64,000 bases of DNA from Trochalopteron elliotii (Eukaryota; Chordata; Aves; Passeriformes; Leiothrichidae), in the NCBI GenBank assembly GCA_024734555.1, contig JANPWX010000358.1:5165-69164 (forward strand), written 5' to 3'. Below, piece after piece: positions 49,246 through 62,494 of this stretch; position 1 is the first letter of the stretch; every line of letters starts with the position of its first letter. The notes under the pieces were generated by a model, which saw only the letters and a list, made by a program, of their open reading frames with translations, did not search any database and was not told where the DNA came from. The position numbers and the translations under genes were made by a program.

Positions 49246-50312
49246 GGCTTTTGGTGAGTTCCCTGGATCACAAGAGCCACCCATGATCATTATGTTTTTA
49301 ATGGACAGAATGGTGGATCTGCAAGGCCAATTCTTATTTCTCTAAATTGCACAGACATGGTCACTGCACCACTCCAGTGTTTGTGCATTTTGGAAGAACA
49401 GAGCAGTCCTGTAACAGGGTTTGGGATTTCTCTCCTCCTTTTCTGGGCATTATTTTGGAAGGAATTTTGGAAAGAATTCATTGCAGTGGTTTTGGTCAAT
49501 GCCTTTGTGTCACTGGTAGACACTGAGAGATTGGGAGTTTTTAGGGGCATTTCTGTATCACTTTAAGCAATTTCAGACTTTTGTAATGATAATTTTTTTT
49601 TCTAACTTTCTAAGTTAAAAGCAGACTGAACATTTCCTAGTTTTTTGGGCTTTTAAATGTCTTGTGTACTGCATGTTTGAATTGCATTCCTTTGCCTGAG
49701 CTGCCTTGTTTGTTCTGGTGTTTGTGATTCATTTGAATGTGCACCAGCCAGCACTTGAATAATGGAAAACCTAAAGTAAATAAGTGATAGTGCCTGCTAG
49801 AGAATCAAAAGCTTCTACAGTGAGTCGTGGTGCTCTTTAGAACAATTTAAATATCTTTCTGTAAACAAACTGTTGAATGAAGAGTGGTTGAATGGAAGCT
49901 GAAAAGCTTGAATCATTCAAGTTTGGGATGTTGAAAGTCTGGACTAAATTTAAAAGTGTTACTACTTTGAAGTTCTTAAAAGGGACTATGGGGCATTCTG
50001 AGAAGGGCTTTCTTTACCTTTGCCTAGGGTTTATAATTGAATCTATGGTTTGGAGGATTGAACTGGGTTTATTCTCATTGCACCAGAGTTACAGTTTCCT
50101 CCCATATAGGGCAGTTTTTTAAAGGTTAGTAGGTTGGGGGTTTTTTCCTTAAAGTGAAAGCTGCTTTGGATTTTAGATGCCAGTTCTGCAATTAGCAACA
50201 GGAGGTTTTTGAAATGACTGGAAGGGGTTCTTGAAAGACTCTGAAATATTAATCATGTTCATCACAGTGATGGTATGATAGAAGAGGTATTTGTATTTTA
50301 AACCAGAATAAT

Positions 50313-50446
50313 TTTGGCTTTGGGGGCTTTTTTCGTTTGTGGTGGGGGTTTTTGTTTTGTTTTAGTTTGGTTTTTATTTGGGGGGGGAATTTCTTTGTTT
50401 TGTGGGGTTGTGTGTGTGTGTGTGTATTTGGTTTTGCTTTTTTTTT
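50313..50446 (+). repeat. G/T-only low-complexity tract
   Basis: About 130 bases almost free of A and C on the plus strand, with G runs of 5, 5, 8 and 4 separated by T-rich spacers, and a (TG)n repeat at about 50409-50425. The loops between G runs are 16-29 bases, too long for a canonical quadruplex. Reading frames on either strand give repetitive Gly/Phe/Val or Lys/Pro/Thr strings and are not genes. Confidence 0.75.
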
Positions 50447-52774
50447 CCTTAAATGTGTCCCAGAAACCAGAACTGTCTTCCAGGACACCTACTTCCAGAA
50501 AGAATGAGGCAGGTAGGTACATTAGAGTTGATCCTTTCATCATGTTTGATAAATTTTGAAAGAAAATCGGTTAGACTGTAAAGAAAGTGAAATATTATGA
50601 GAAAACTGAAAAAAAAAGGTATATCTGTTTGCACCATATGTATTTTTGGTACATCCCAAAGCTGTACACTTCCTATCTGAGCTGCATGAGATGAGCTTGT
50701 GTGAATCTCTTACATCATCATCACAAACTTGACCTCTTCTATGTTGCTTAACCATTGTCATAGAGTTCACATGTGGTCAGTGTGGGGATCCTCCAGTTTT
50801 GCTTTCCACAAACCTTGGTTTTGTTTTTTTGACAATTCATTTCCTGTTATTCAAATTCTTTGTTTGTTTGTTGTTGTTTTTAACGTTCTGCCAAAGGCTG
50901 TTACTTGCAATTGTTCTCTGGCAGCTCTGGACTGAAGCCTGTCAGAGCCTGGACTCCTGGCACCTCTCATTGCTCAGCCACCAGTTTACTGGTGAAGCCT
51001 CCGTGAAGTTTAGGGGAATTTCATGGAGGCTTCAAACCCCTGAAAAATTTGGCCAAAGTTATGGGGCAGGCTGTGTGTGCACACTTCTGTTATCACACAA
51101 GAAATCTAAGAAGTTTGTTTCATGTAAATTCCTGACCTGGCCCTGGATTTGTTTCTGGTTTATGGAACAATCTCCCTGAATGTGTTTTTGCAGCTTTGCT
51201 TGGTACCCAGGGATCTCCCTGTGGTGGCTCTGGTTTTGCTAGAGCCATACTGACTTCATTAGGCTGTGGACATCAGAAAGGCATCCTAGAGTTCTCCTAC
51301 TTTGTGTGGAAATGCTTTACTCTGCATGGTTGCTACCTCTTCAGAAGGCTGTTGTGCAAGCAAACCACACTGATTTCCTTGAGCATTATTTATTTAACTG
51401 GCAGTTTGTGGGTAGTGAGTGGGGAACAGCAGATAAAGGTTTTGTTCTTGCTGCCTTTCTGACCAGTGAACCATGTGAAATTTTGTAGAGCTGGAGGTGG
51501 GGGAAAAACCCAGTGCATTTCAGTCCCGTTATTTGGTTACAGCTGTAAAGGCTAATGTGCATTTATCACTTCCTTCTAGAAGCTTTCTGTAACTGCATGA
51601 GCCATTCCTGCAATTCAGTGGGATGTGCATTACAAAGGCTTGAAAATTGGAATGGATCAGACACTCCTGTTATTTCAAATTATGTCGTTGTAAACTGGCT
51701 GCAGGCCTTTGGGTTGAAAGACTAAGCATTGTTTTCAACATGCTGCTGGGTTGTATCACAGAGAGATAAAAGTTGATTTTACATGAAGTGGAAGCTTAGA
51801 CATGCTAGTGTGGAAGTCAGTAAGCCCATGGTGAATAGTGAATATACGTTGGCTGCTCACAGATCGTATCATAAAGCAATTTATTTGTATCAGTGGCCTG
51901 TCACATCATGTAGGATCAATCTTTGCTTAAATAGAGAATACTTATTAAGGAAAGCTGCTGCAGACCTGAGCTTGCATTCTAGCTGTGATATCTCTGTGGG
52001 CCAATAACCACATGTTTTATCTGGTTTTCTTCCCAGTGCACGAACATGCCTAGTGAGTAACACATGAAAACCAAATATAACAAGGGTTGATACATTTGGC
52101 CAACTTACAGAGTATAAGGATCTCATTATTGTTTCCTACTTCCTGCCTTTGTTTTTTTTATTTGAAATGTGTCTGTCTAATTTCTCTTCAGCAGCCTAAG
52201 CAAGGTTTTTTCCCATTTCATCTGCAAATTAGTCTTTCTGTGGGTATGGCTATGTTGAATGATGAATTTGGTTGTTATTTTTTTATTTTTGTGGTAGCCT
52301 TTTTACTTGGCTCTTGAAGGAAATGACATAGTTATTTTTTCTTCTTTTCTTTGTACATCAAAGAAGGTGAGGGTCACATTCTATAGGGGAGAAAAAATGA
52401 AAGATGTCAGAAATGCACCACTTACCACTATCAATAAAACTTTAATTAACTAAATGCTCTGTCTGGCTTCTTGCCCATGTAATATATAAAAATCAGAGAG
52501 ATTCTCCTAAGTCATTACTACTGGTTATTAAAAATACTTATGTTTCCATTTACAGTGAAGCCTGAAGAAGGATTGGCTGACAAATCCCAATATGCAAAGA
52601 AAACTTGATTATTCAGGTTATGCATTTCCCTACACTTTCATGGTTGCACTGGTGTGCTGGAGAGTTGCTTTATCCATCCAATCCACATTTAAAACTGCTT
52701 TCATATATGCAAAGTATGAGTCCCATAGCAGGATTCCTGTTGACATTCTTGTAAGGTCTGCCCAGGGTTTGTAG

Positions 52775-52900
52775 CATTACAGAATGATTTGGGTTGGAAG
52801 GGACTTAAAATATCAAGCCATGGGCAGGCACACCTCCCACTAGAGCAGGTTTGATCAGTGCCTCATCCAGTCTGGCCTTGAACACTTTCAGCATGGGCTG
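52775..52900 (-). mobile_element. CR1 LINE fragment, 3' end
   Basis: 'attacagaatgatttgggtt', 'ggaagggacttaaaatatca', 'gccatgggcaggcacacctc', 'ccactagagcaggtttgatc' and 'ccagtctggccttgaacact' match the CR1 3' end in minus orientation. 5'-truncated after about 125 bases. It is the only CR1 fragment right of the CpG island and is antisense to the proposed transcript. Confidence 0.9.
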
Positions 52901-55900
52901 GATTTGCTGCAGTATGCAGGATGCATCTGCAGAGCTCCTGGGAGAGGAGAGCTCCTGTTGAGCAAAGCCTGTGCCTTACCTCCTCCTCTACCATTAACCT
53001 GGATGCAATGTCTTGCTGCAAGTGCTGTTCACCACTCAGGATTTAAACTGTCTGAGCAGGAATTGGGCAGCTGTGCTGCCACTGCAGATGGTGACTCATC
53101 TTGTCTCCCCTAGGAGGAATGAACCCCCCCTGCTCCAAACTTCCTTGAGGATTTTAATAAACTCCCAATTTTTTCTGCTGGAGGCCAGTAACTGCCTGCT
53201 CCCCTGTCAGAAGGGATTGAACCAGTATCAGTTTTGCCTGTGAGTGGATGGATGTCCTTTGGCTGCATTTACAGTCACATGTAATGAGGAGGAAAACAAC
53301 TCTGACTGCATTGCTTTACTTTTTATTCCTGAATCTTCTGGTTTTTGTCTCTAATCTTCAGGCTCAGACAATAAATGGGGTTTAACTGTGAATCCTAACA
53401 CTGAGCTGATTAGGTGCAGATCTGTGGATCAAACATTAAGCTGTCAGAGGGGAGTCTTGCTGTGCTGCCCAGGATGAAGTGGTGTCTTGTTAGATCCCCA
53501 TCAGACAAACCACATGTCACCATGTTTTTCCAGGGCCCAGCAGTCCCCTGGTGCCATCCTGTGTGTACCACAGGAGGGGAGAATGCAGGGGCAGCATCCA
53601 CACCACTGTAAGTGCAGCCCTGGCACCAGCTGGGAGCTGGGACTCCTGTCAGCTGCAGGTTTGGTGTCTCTCCCCAGTCACCCTTCTGTGGGTTGGTACT
53701 GTGGGATTGTGGGCCCCTCTTTCCAAAGGGTCACCTGCTGCAGGAACTGGTGGGACTGTGCCCAGGTTTCCCTTGTGCAGAGTGTAGGTGCTGGCAGACA
53801 GGGATATGAACTCCAGGCAGCATTTCCCACCGCTGAGCCTCTGCACAAGGCTCCTTGATTGCCCATTTCCCATAAATTGCTGGTGCTGTCAGAGAGTCTC
53901 CTGGCTCTTTTCTTGGCAGTGTTGTTGCAAGAAAGCATTTTTAGTAGCTGCTTTTCACCATCAAAATGATTATTCTGCCATTAACCAGAGCTGACTTCAA
54001 TGCAGGTGAAGGGTGACTCCCTAAGCTGGGGTGTCTCTGCCAGACCCCAAAAGCAGTTGAGCTTTCTGCCCATGAGCTGTCCTGAGCTGCCTTACATCAT
54101 CTCCATGTCCCAGAGCAGGGTTTGCCACAGCTGACAGCAGCCTGTCCTGACAGCCTGCAAAGGGTGGGGGAAAGGAAACACCATCCTGAAATCCCACTCC
54201 CTAAAAATGGAGAGCTCTGGTAACCATTATTATCTCTTGAGAGCCAGGACTTCCCAGGGCTGCTCTGTGGGGCACAGGAAAACTCATCATTTTCTTCCAG
54301 CCCATTTTTTTCATTCCCTGGTTCACCATTCACATAAATTTCCTTTTAAGTAGTGTTTACATTTGCAGCTTTAAAGCTGTGAGAAAGGCTCTGTTGTGGC
54401 AGGCTGTGATACAGTGCAAGTAACTATTTCAGAGCTGGCCTTGCATTGCCTCTTGCCCTCTCATCTGTCATCAGCTCCCTCCTGTGTTTTGTGAAGTTTT
54501 CCCTTCACTGCTGAGAGTGGCACAGCAAAAAGTGAGCTCATAGAGAGCTCCGATTACTGTTGAACCAGTTCAGGTCTGTTTAATGGAAACCTTCCTTCTC
54601 CAAAGCCTTTCACACTCCTTTGACTTGAGTCATAAAACTTCTTCTGTTTGAACTTAGTGAAAACAAACCCCAAACCCTTTCTTTTCTAGTTACAAAACAC
54701 TTTGATTCCTTTCCCTGGTTTTATTTCACATTATTTACTGAGCTCCTGCTGGAGTAGTGTGTTGGGGTAAAAAGACACTGCTTCTTAGCCAAGCAATTTA
54801 AATTTTTCATCAAGGGAGATGTATAACCAAACTCTTTGTGAGATGAGTTAGCCATCCATTTGACTCCAGCTCCAAGTAAGAGATGTGGATCATTTCAAAA
54901 CCCAGGAAAATTCAGACATGACAGGGTAGGTATGTATGCAATAGTACCTCATCAGCTGTGGGCATAAAGAAAATCTTCTGGGCTGGTTCTGGCAAAAGCT
55001 GTCATAAATGTATGACTTTAGGGGGGAGGATGTGTTCATCTGAACTCCTGAGACAAGGGTGAATTTTTGCATGTTATGCTGAGTAGTGTGTGTGAGCATC
55101 AGCCCATATTTACAAAACGGTGGTACGTGTCTTTTCCGTTTTTAATTTTTTTTTTCCTGAGGCAGAGATGTGCCAGGATCTATTTTTGACCTCGTTAAGT
55201 AAATTTCATCTCTCCTACTGTGTTCTAGTTTTGCTTTTTGGGTTTCTGTACTATTGGCTAATCTGTTAGTGATGCTTAATTTCAAGGGGATCTGAGTTGC
55301 ACAGTCAGTTATGTGAAGAAAAAAATAAATTGTATTTACATCTGAGTTTTTCTCTGAACTCCTTATGTTGCTTTTGTTTTATTGAGATGGGTGATACTAA
55401 GTTACTATGGCAGGGTGTGAACAGCTTTTTAAAATTATCAGTCTTGCATTTATGCAGGAAAATCTTTGCTATCTTCTGCAGTCAGAATTTCAGCAAACCC
55501 ACTATCACTTCAGAATCATTTGGGTGTGGATTCTCTCCACTTGCTGTGTTTGACTTTCACAAGGATCTGTACATATCTAAAAACACTTAATGAGAACTAG
55601 TAAGATATTTTAGCCCTGCAGACTTGTTTCTCTGTAAACATTCAGCCAACATTATTGAGATCAATGGTTTCCTGTGTTTTATTAGCACAGCAGTTTCAAC
55701 TGGTCCTGTAATCTCACATTTCTTTTTATAACTATTTTATAAGGAGAAGGACCCAGTTACAGGTTTCTGTGTTGCAGTGCTCTAATGTTTGCTCTCATTG
55801 TAACAAGTCTGTCTTGGCTGTCCATCTGCTGTGCTTCCCAAGCCTTTCCATGTCTCTGTGACACACCTGCATTTGTGCCAAAAGTTCTGCAGTCACTGAG

Positions 55901-58900
55901 GCAGTGTTATCTTTTTGACCATCTTTGCCTCCTTGTATCCAGATGTGTACACAAAAGTGCACAATCCAATGTTTGCTTGGTATTTTTGAGCCAACACAGG
56001 CTGAGATTACAAGGTGGTTCCACCTCTCCGTGCAGGACTGCTCTAGGCACTGAAACCTCCCAAGGCAGAGCTGTGTCCCCTTCACATCCTGGGGACACAG
56101 CAGGGCTGGTGCAGGGACATGGAGAAGAGAGTGCAGTGGGAGAGTGGGTGGCAGCTGCTGTGGGTGATCAGGACAGCTTGTGCTATCTGATACAGGGAGC
56201 CAGGTGGTTTCTCTTGTTGCCAGTAAGGGTGGGGATAAAAGGTGGGCAGGAAAGAGGGGCCATCCTATACCTGCATCCATTGCCCCAGTGCAGGCAGCTC
56301 AGCTGTAGCAAGAAGACTTTAGCTCTTGGGGTTTGTGCCTCAAATATTTTTTTTTCTGCTTCTCCAGACCAGAAAAAAATACATGTGAGCAGAGCCTGAA
56401 GGTTTTCTTCAAGACATAAGGCTGAGGTGCCTCTGACCCTGCTCTGGGTACCTGGTGAGTGGGAAATCTGGGCCACTGTGGTCTTCTCTGCTCTGCTGCT
56501 GCACTGGTGGTGCCAGGAGGTGTATGGGAGCATCCATTATGTTTGTGCTTTTGTGTCCATGCAGGAATCCTGCCATTATTGTGGTACAGGAGTGAGGGCA
56601 GGGGAGGGTTCTTTAGATTCTCCGTTGGGGTGATAAGACTTAGGTGCTTGCTATGAATTCAGGATTGGCAAAACCTGCTGTAGGGCAGAATGGCTTGTCT
56701 TGTCCATATTATGATAACTTTCAAGTATTTTGTTGAATGTATAAATGGGGTAGGTCATTAGGATTCTGCAGGTCAAAGCATTAATTTTAACTGAACTTGG
56801 AATACATGGAAGTAACGGTGAAAATATTATTTGTAAATTAGTTTTAAATAAATGTGTAGTTTAACCATAGTGAAATAATTCAGTCTAACAGCCTTCCTTA
56901 CCTGCCCTATTCTAAGCAGCTGCAGGCTTCCCCCTTTATTACTTCTTGACATTTACTGGTTAAGAGGTCAGAACCAGGGGTTTTTTTTAGAAACAAGCAA
57001 AATGTCTCAGTAATCTTTCAAATTCAGAGGTATTTTCTTGATTTTTATTACATTCAATGAATTATGCAACTAGCTATTTTCATTCAATAAATAGTTATTC
57101 CAAAGCTGAGAAAGTGATGAAAAGTCAGGAATGAGATTAAGATAGAAAAACACAGCTCTAGTAGTTCTAAAATCTGGAATCAGGACCAAAAATAATCAAT
57201 TTGTGAACTTGAGATAATGATTACTTTCATAAATTTTATCTGTAAACAAGATGTCTGTTCCACTTTGTGCCCAGCCTGCTTCAGGGGGTTTTAGCTAAGT
57301 AAATAAAATCAGTTTCACTTTGGTGCTTTTGGGGACCTACTCTGCCTTCACTTACCTCTCTTAATGCCACGTTGATAGGAATATCAGTTGAAAGTGTGTT
57401 CATTTAGAACATTAGAACTGAGTAATTTTCCATGTGTAATGAAGAATTTGGGTGAGTGTGTGTTATATGTGACTAATTAGTGGTGCAGTTTATCTGCCTC
57501 TTCAGCAAACAAAAGGCTCACGTTACAGCAACCCTTCTGCAGAGAACAGCAATCAGGATTTCTGCTTAAATGACTTTCATTTTTTAGCATCTGTTCACTT
57601 CTAGAATATGAATCAACAGCAATGCATTCTTCTCTGATATGTCTTGCTTGAATCCTTTTTAGCTGAAGAGAAAAATGCATGGCATTATTTTGAGCTTATA
57701 CATGCTTTGCTCTTGAAGTAAAACAGTGAAACTCACAGACTGCAAGCTTTCTGTATGCAGACGTTGCCCCTGGCTGTGCAAGAAGATATTTAGATGGGCA
57801 GATCATGAAGAAAATTTGTGGTCTTTAAAGGAAAGATTACACTGGGTAAAAATGAGTTTGAAAATTGAAGCTTGCTATGATTTCTTTCTTAAATCTAATA
57901 GATGCCTGGATAAAGGGAATTACTCATGAGAAGGAAGTCATAAAACTGGTTTGAATTAGATTTCAAAGGCGAGGGTTATGTTGGTCATTTAAAGCCTTGG
58001 ATTTCTCTCCACCACCAGAGTCAATAAACAGCAATCTAACACAAGAGTTCTGGCTAAGTATGGTCTGCTCTGTAAAGGGCCTTTTGCAAGTTAAGGCTGA
58101 GTGATTTGGGATCATCTTTAGCATCTGTGGCTTGTGCTGGAGTAGTGCATGGGAGGAGATGGGTTGTTCTCACCAGCGTGGGATGTTTGGAGATCCCGCT
58201 GAAACGGAGCCATTATTTTATTTATGCATGTTTTGACTTGGCCCTCGACTCCAAGGTGGAGAATGTAGGTCAGCTGCACCAGTGAGGCTCTGGGCTCTGA
58301 AAGAAGATTGCCAGTCCTGTCCCAGTGCCTCTTTCCAGTACCCTTTGGGCTTCATTAGCAGTCTGTTTGCTGGCTCCCCTCGGAACAGGGACTATTAGCC
58401 ATCTGACACTCATTTGCCCAGGGGCTGCATCTTTGCTCAGTGATGGAGGAAATGGGTACTGAGTATGTTACATCTTTCCAAAGCTGTTACAATTTCCCTA
58501 CCACCACCATCTTTACTGTTAATTTCAATATTTGATGTCAACAAAATCACAGTAGACTAAATAATATTTTTCAATTCCAGCAGGATGTGATTGCTTCCAG
58601 GATGCCACCAGGCAGTATCTTCAGACATTTCTGTCTGAATACAAAACCTGACCGATGGGAGAGGGAAGAAGAGGCTGCTAATGAGATTATGAAGTAAAAT
58701 ATTGGCAAACAACGTTCTCTCTCATGAAGATTAGGGAAGGAGGAGAAAAATTTATGCAAAATAAAGAGACCTCTTTTTTTGCATATTAATTATGGATTAA
58801 AATTTGTAGTTTAAGCAGGGGGATTTAATTTCTTGGCTGAATCAGGTTTTATAGTTAAAGTCTGTGGAACAGGCGGCATTTCAGATAAATATTCAAAACA

Positions 58901-61900
58901 TAATTATTGCAAGAATTTAAACCAGAGGTTGAAAGGGGAAAAGGAATGGGGAAGCAACTCTCTGTAAGGCTCTGAGTGAGACTCTGGCTAGTGTATTCAA
59001 TGGAGGGTTTTGCTTTGGTTTTGTTGTTTTTTCAGTCAATAATACACACCTTCTCTTCTGAGAAGTCAGGGATCTCTGACAGACAACCAGGGCTACCAGA
59101 TGAAAACATATCATCTGTAGCCCCCACCTTCTATTAAATTGTTTCAGCATCAAAGGGCTTTCACTGAGGATAAGTTTTTCTGTTTTGCATGGTCCACAGT
59201 TCATTTTGGTTCTTGAATTCTTCATAGGGCTCTCTGCTGTGAAGCTGTTTATTGCCTTGGTAAAGAGTGGGGGCTTTTTGCTTAGAAAACATTTGCACAA
59301 TGGTGGTGCCTATTAAACTTAAAATGCTTCTGAGATATCCACTGGAAAGAATATCCATGAATAAAAAATGAACCACTTAAATCTATACTATTACTTTTCA
59401 TTCTCTGCTTTCTTAATCTTGCCCTGTTGCTTTTGTTCTCTTTATTAGCTTTTCATGATGGTGAAGTTTTCTTTCCAGAAGAGGCAATGTGGCCCTGTTA
59501 TTCTCCATTGCTTTGTTTCATCTGCAGCTCACACAGTAATGTGATAGGGACATTGGGAGTTATAATTTCAGAACTGTGCATGCAGGTAGTTTGTCTTTAA
59601 AACATTTTTTTTCCTCCCCCTTGCTACTTCTTGGGTTTTTTGCTATATCATGTCTTCTATTTTACTGCTTTTTATTATTTCATTTTATGGTATCTTACAC
59701 AGTCTGTGAACACAAAGTAAATTGATGGCCTCTGAATCAGAGGCTATTACAGCATTTTCCTGATTAGATGAGGTCCTTGCTCTCGCTCAGATAAATCTTA
59801 AATAATCCAAAGCACTTTAGGTGGAAGTATAGTTTTAATAAAACTTACCCTGTGTTAAATTCCTGGAGATTTTTGTCTTTCTAACAGCAGTCCTCACTGG
59901 GGTTATTAATGTAGAGTTATTAACTTTCAGATGTTCACTAAGGCCAAATTTCATTCACTTCTCTTCAGTTTTCTTTTCATATTTTAATAAAATAGCATCA
60001 TGAGATCTTTGTCACATCTGGACTTGTCTCTTAGGTGTGGAGGATAGAGGTGATTTACTCTCCTAATTTCAAAGTCCCAAATGTTATGCTAAGTAGAGTG
60101 TCCAGTGTTCATTGCAGCTGATAGACCTTCCCCAGAGGATGAGAGGTTTGGTAATAACAGAGGAATGAAGATGGTAACAAGAGTCCCTGGGCTGGAGCAA
60201 TGGGCAGGTGTTAATGCTGGGCAAAGAACAGCAAAGTGAGTAAGAATAATGGCCAGGTAGTGAGAGTGACCCTCCAGCACTGACTTCTGTTCAGACTGAT
60301 TTTGTTCCTTCCCCTATTCTTTTTGTGATCACAAAACTGGATTCTAATTTAGTGCATTCTTTTCCCTTCAGTGTTAGCATGGAGGTGGTCACAGCTTCTG
60401 GTGGCAATGAGCCCAAGCACTGTATAAAGTCAGGGGAGGCTGCACTTCATTGCTGCTGTGCCCAGGCCCATTTAATAAAGTTTGAGAGCATGCAGCAGCA
60501 GTGTGTGTATTTTATGGTGATGACAGAGCCTCTTAGGCATTAAATGCACTTTATGTCCAGTTCCATGACAGGGTTTTCATGCAGCCTCATGCTGTGTCTA
60601 AGGTTTACCTCAGCATTTCCATTCTAAGCCCCTCATTTCCAGGTATGGTGCTGTGCAGCAGCCTGGTTACAGAGGACTTAGTGGGAAAGGATTTTGTCAA
60701 GATTAAGGAAGGGAAAATTTTCAACCCCTTCTAAAGTTACGTAGAGCAAAAATACTGAAAGGGAAGAAAGCCTCTGTGTGTGTGATTAAAATGGTCTTTG
60801 ATGGAGTTTGAGGTGTTTGGAATATGAGGCGTGGCTGTGGTAGAGTGGGAACGTGGAGGGGGTTAAAGGTAGAGCAGAACAGCATTTTTCATTAGGTGAG
60901 GACTGTGGAGTGGTTGGCACTGACCTGGAGCAGTAAATACAAATGTTAGCAAGGCTCCTGCAGTGAGCAGGGGCAGGAGGGACTGCAAATGCTGTTCTGC
61001 TGGAGTTCCCCACCCCCATGTGCTGGGAGCTGTTCCAGCCACAGGATCTGCCTGCAGAGCTGCTTCTCTGCTTTGCCATTTCCATTAGATGGGACTGCTG
61101 ATGACCTCTGGCTCACTTTATTTGCCTTGATGTTGTCTTCTGGGTGTTTGCTGGGAATTGTCTCTTGTTTGGAAGGGAAACTCTTGGATCTCTACTGGTG
61201 GCACATTTGTGACTCGTAATAAACTTTTCTGTGACTGTGAACCATGTGCTTGACTAAAATGTAAGAGGAAATCAGTGGGACATCTGGCCTTTGTAAGGGT
61301 CAGACTTTCATTTTTACTTTCTTGACTAGAGTTCCATGAATTCTAAGTTAATCTGAGTTGAGTGACCTTTTTACTGGGGTAAAGGCCTATCTTGCCTTTC
61401 TTTTTCTTTTCCCAATTTAAAAGGGTTTCATGTCCTGGATCTGTGAAATTGTAATTCTATGTGGTGTGTAAGATGGTCATTCCTTGCTCATACAATCAGA
61501 TCTAAATGCACAATAGTTGGAGGCAGTTTGTAGTATTAATCAGGAAAAGGAAGACTTGAGTTAATCAGCTCTTAGTGAATTAAATCTTAATGGTTGTATC
61601 TATAGCCATCCAGTGCTGGTCTTGTGGGCTGTTGTAGGAATTCAGCAGTGTGCAGTAATATTCATTTCCAAAATGAAAGTCTATTAAAAAACAAGTGCTG
61701 TCTTTGCATTGCTTCAATTCTAAATAATCTGTATTAGTTTTTAATTTCGTATTTTTAATGTAAATTAAATGAATAGTTGATTTAGAACTAATAAAACAAA
61801 TGATATGTCAGATTTTTAGAGTGAGAAGGGATTTCTGGCACTAATGCTAAACAGGCTTACATGTTACTCAGCCTCCAACTTTAGTCTGCCAATCAGACTT

Positions 61901-62020
61901 TGTTTTTCACATATTTTCTTAATAGTTTGCACATTCAGGGAACGTTTCTTACAAGAAACATTGTAAAAATATCAAATAGAGGTGATTCATCAAGATCTGT
62001 TCTGATTATTTACAAAGGCC

Positions 62021-62070
62021 GTATGTGTGACTATGTATGTGCATATGTATCTGTGTGTTTATGTGTATGT
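62021..62070 (+). repeat. Degenerate TG/TATG simple repeat
   Basis: About 50 bases of interrupted GTATGTGTG-type units. A short (TG)n also occurs at about 62743-62754. Ordinary microsatellite decay; no function seen. Confidence 0.65.
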
Positions 62071-62468
62071 TTTAAACCAGCAGGCCTTACCCACACACAG
62101 AATGTAATCAAATTGTGGTTTTTTGGCCACATTTGTGGCCAAGAAATGGACTGTTTATACTCCTTTTATGTCCATTTGTAGACTTAAAAGGAAAACAAAG
62201 AGATGTAAGCAAGATTGACATTTGGGATTATAAGGAATTCTAATACTCTCTGCCAGAGTCATGGTCATCTTTTTCCAATGATGTAAAATTCATGAATCCT
62301 GTGTTACAGTTTAAGTAGACAGGATTTAAAATTACTGCACGTCTAGATATGTAAGAATTGGGTAAATGCAGAAGGGCTTATTTTACAGGGCTCACTTGGG
62401 ACTTTCATGGTCCACCTTGAGTTTCCTGTTCTACCTCATTCCTCAATTAAGTTGATTTCAGATTTGGA

Positions 62469-62494
62469 TTTTTTTTTTTTTTATTTATTTTTTT
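62469..62494 (+). repeat. T-rich tract
   Basis: T14 followed by ATTTATTTTTTT-type sequence. Low complexity. Confidence 0.85.

Noticed and set aside
50320..50410. G-quadruplex in the G/T tract
   Set aside because: G-tracts are separated by 16 to 29 bases, beyond the usual loop limit.
50249..50559. Overlapping Lys/Pro/Thr-rich and Gly/Phe/Val-rich frames
   Set aside because: They are translations of the G/T low-complexity tract.
55785..56399. 204-codon plus-strand frame
   Set aside because: Cysteine- and serine-rich mixture without domain, overlapped by a 161-codon frame on the other strand; typical of a stop-poor stretch in non-coding DNA.
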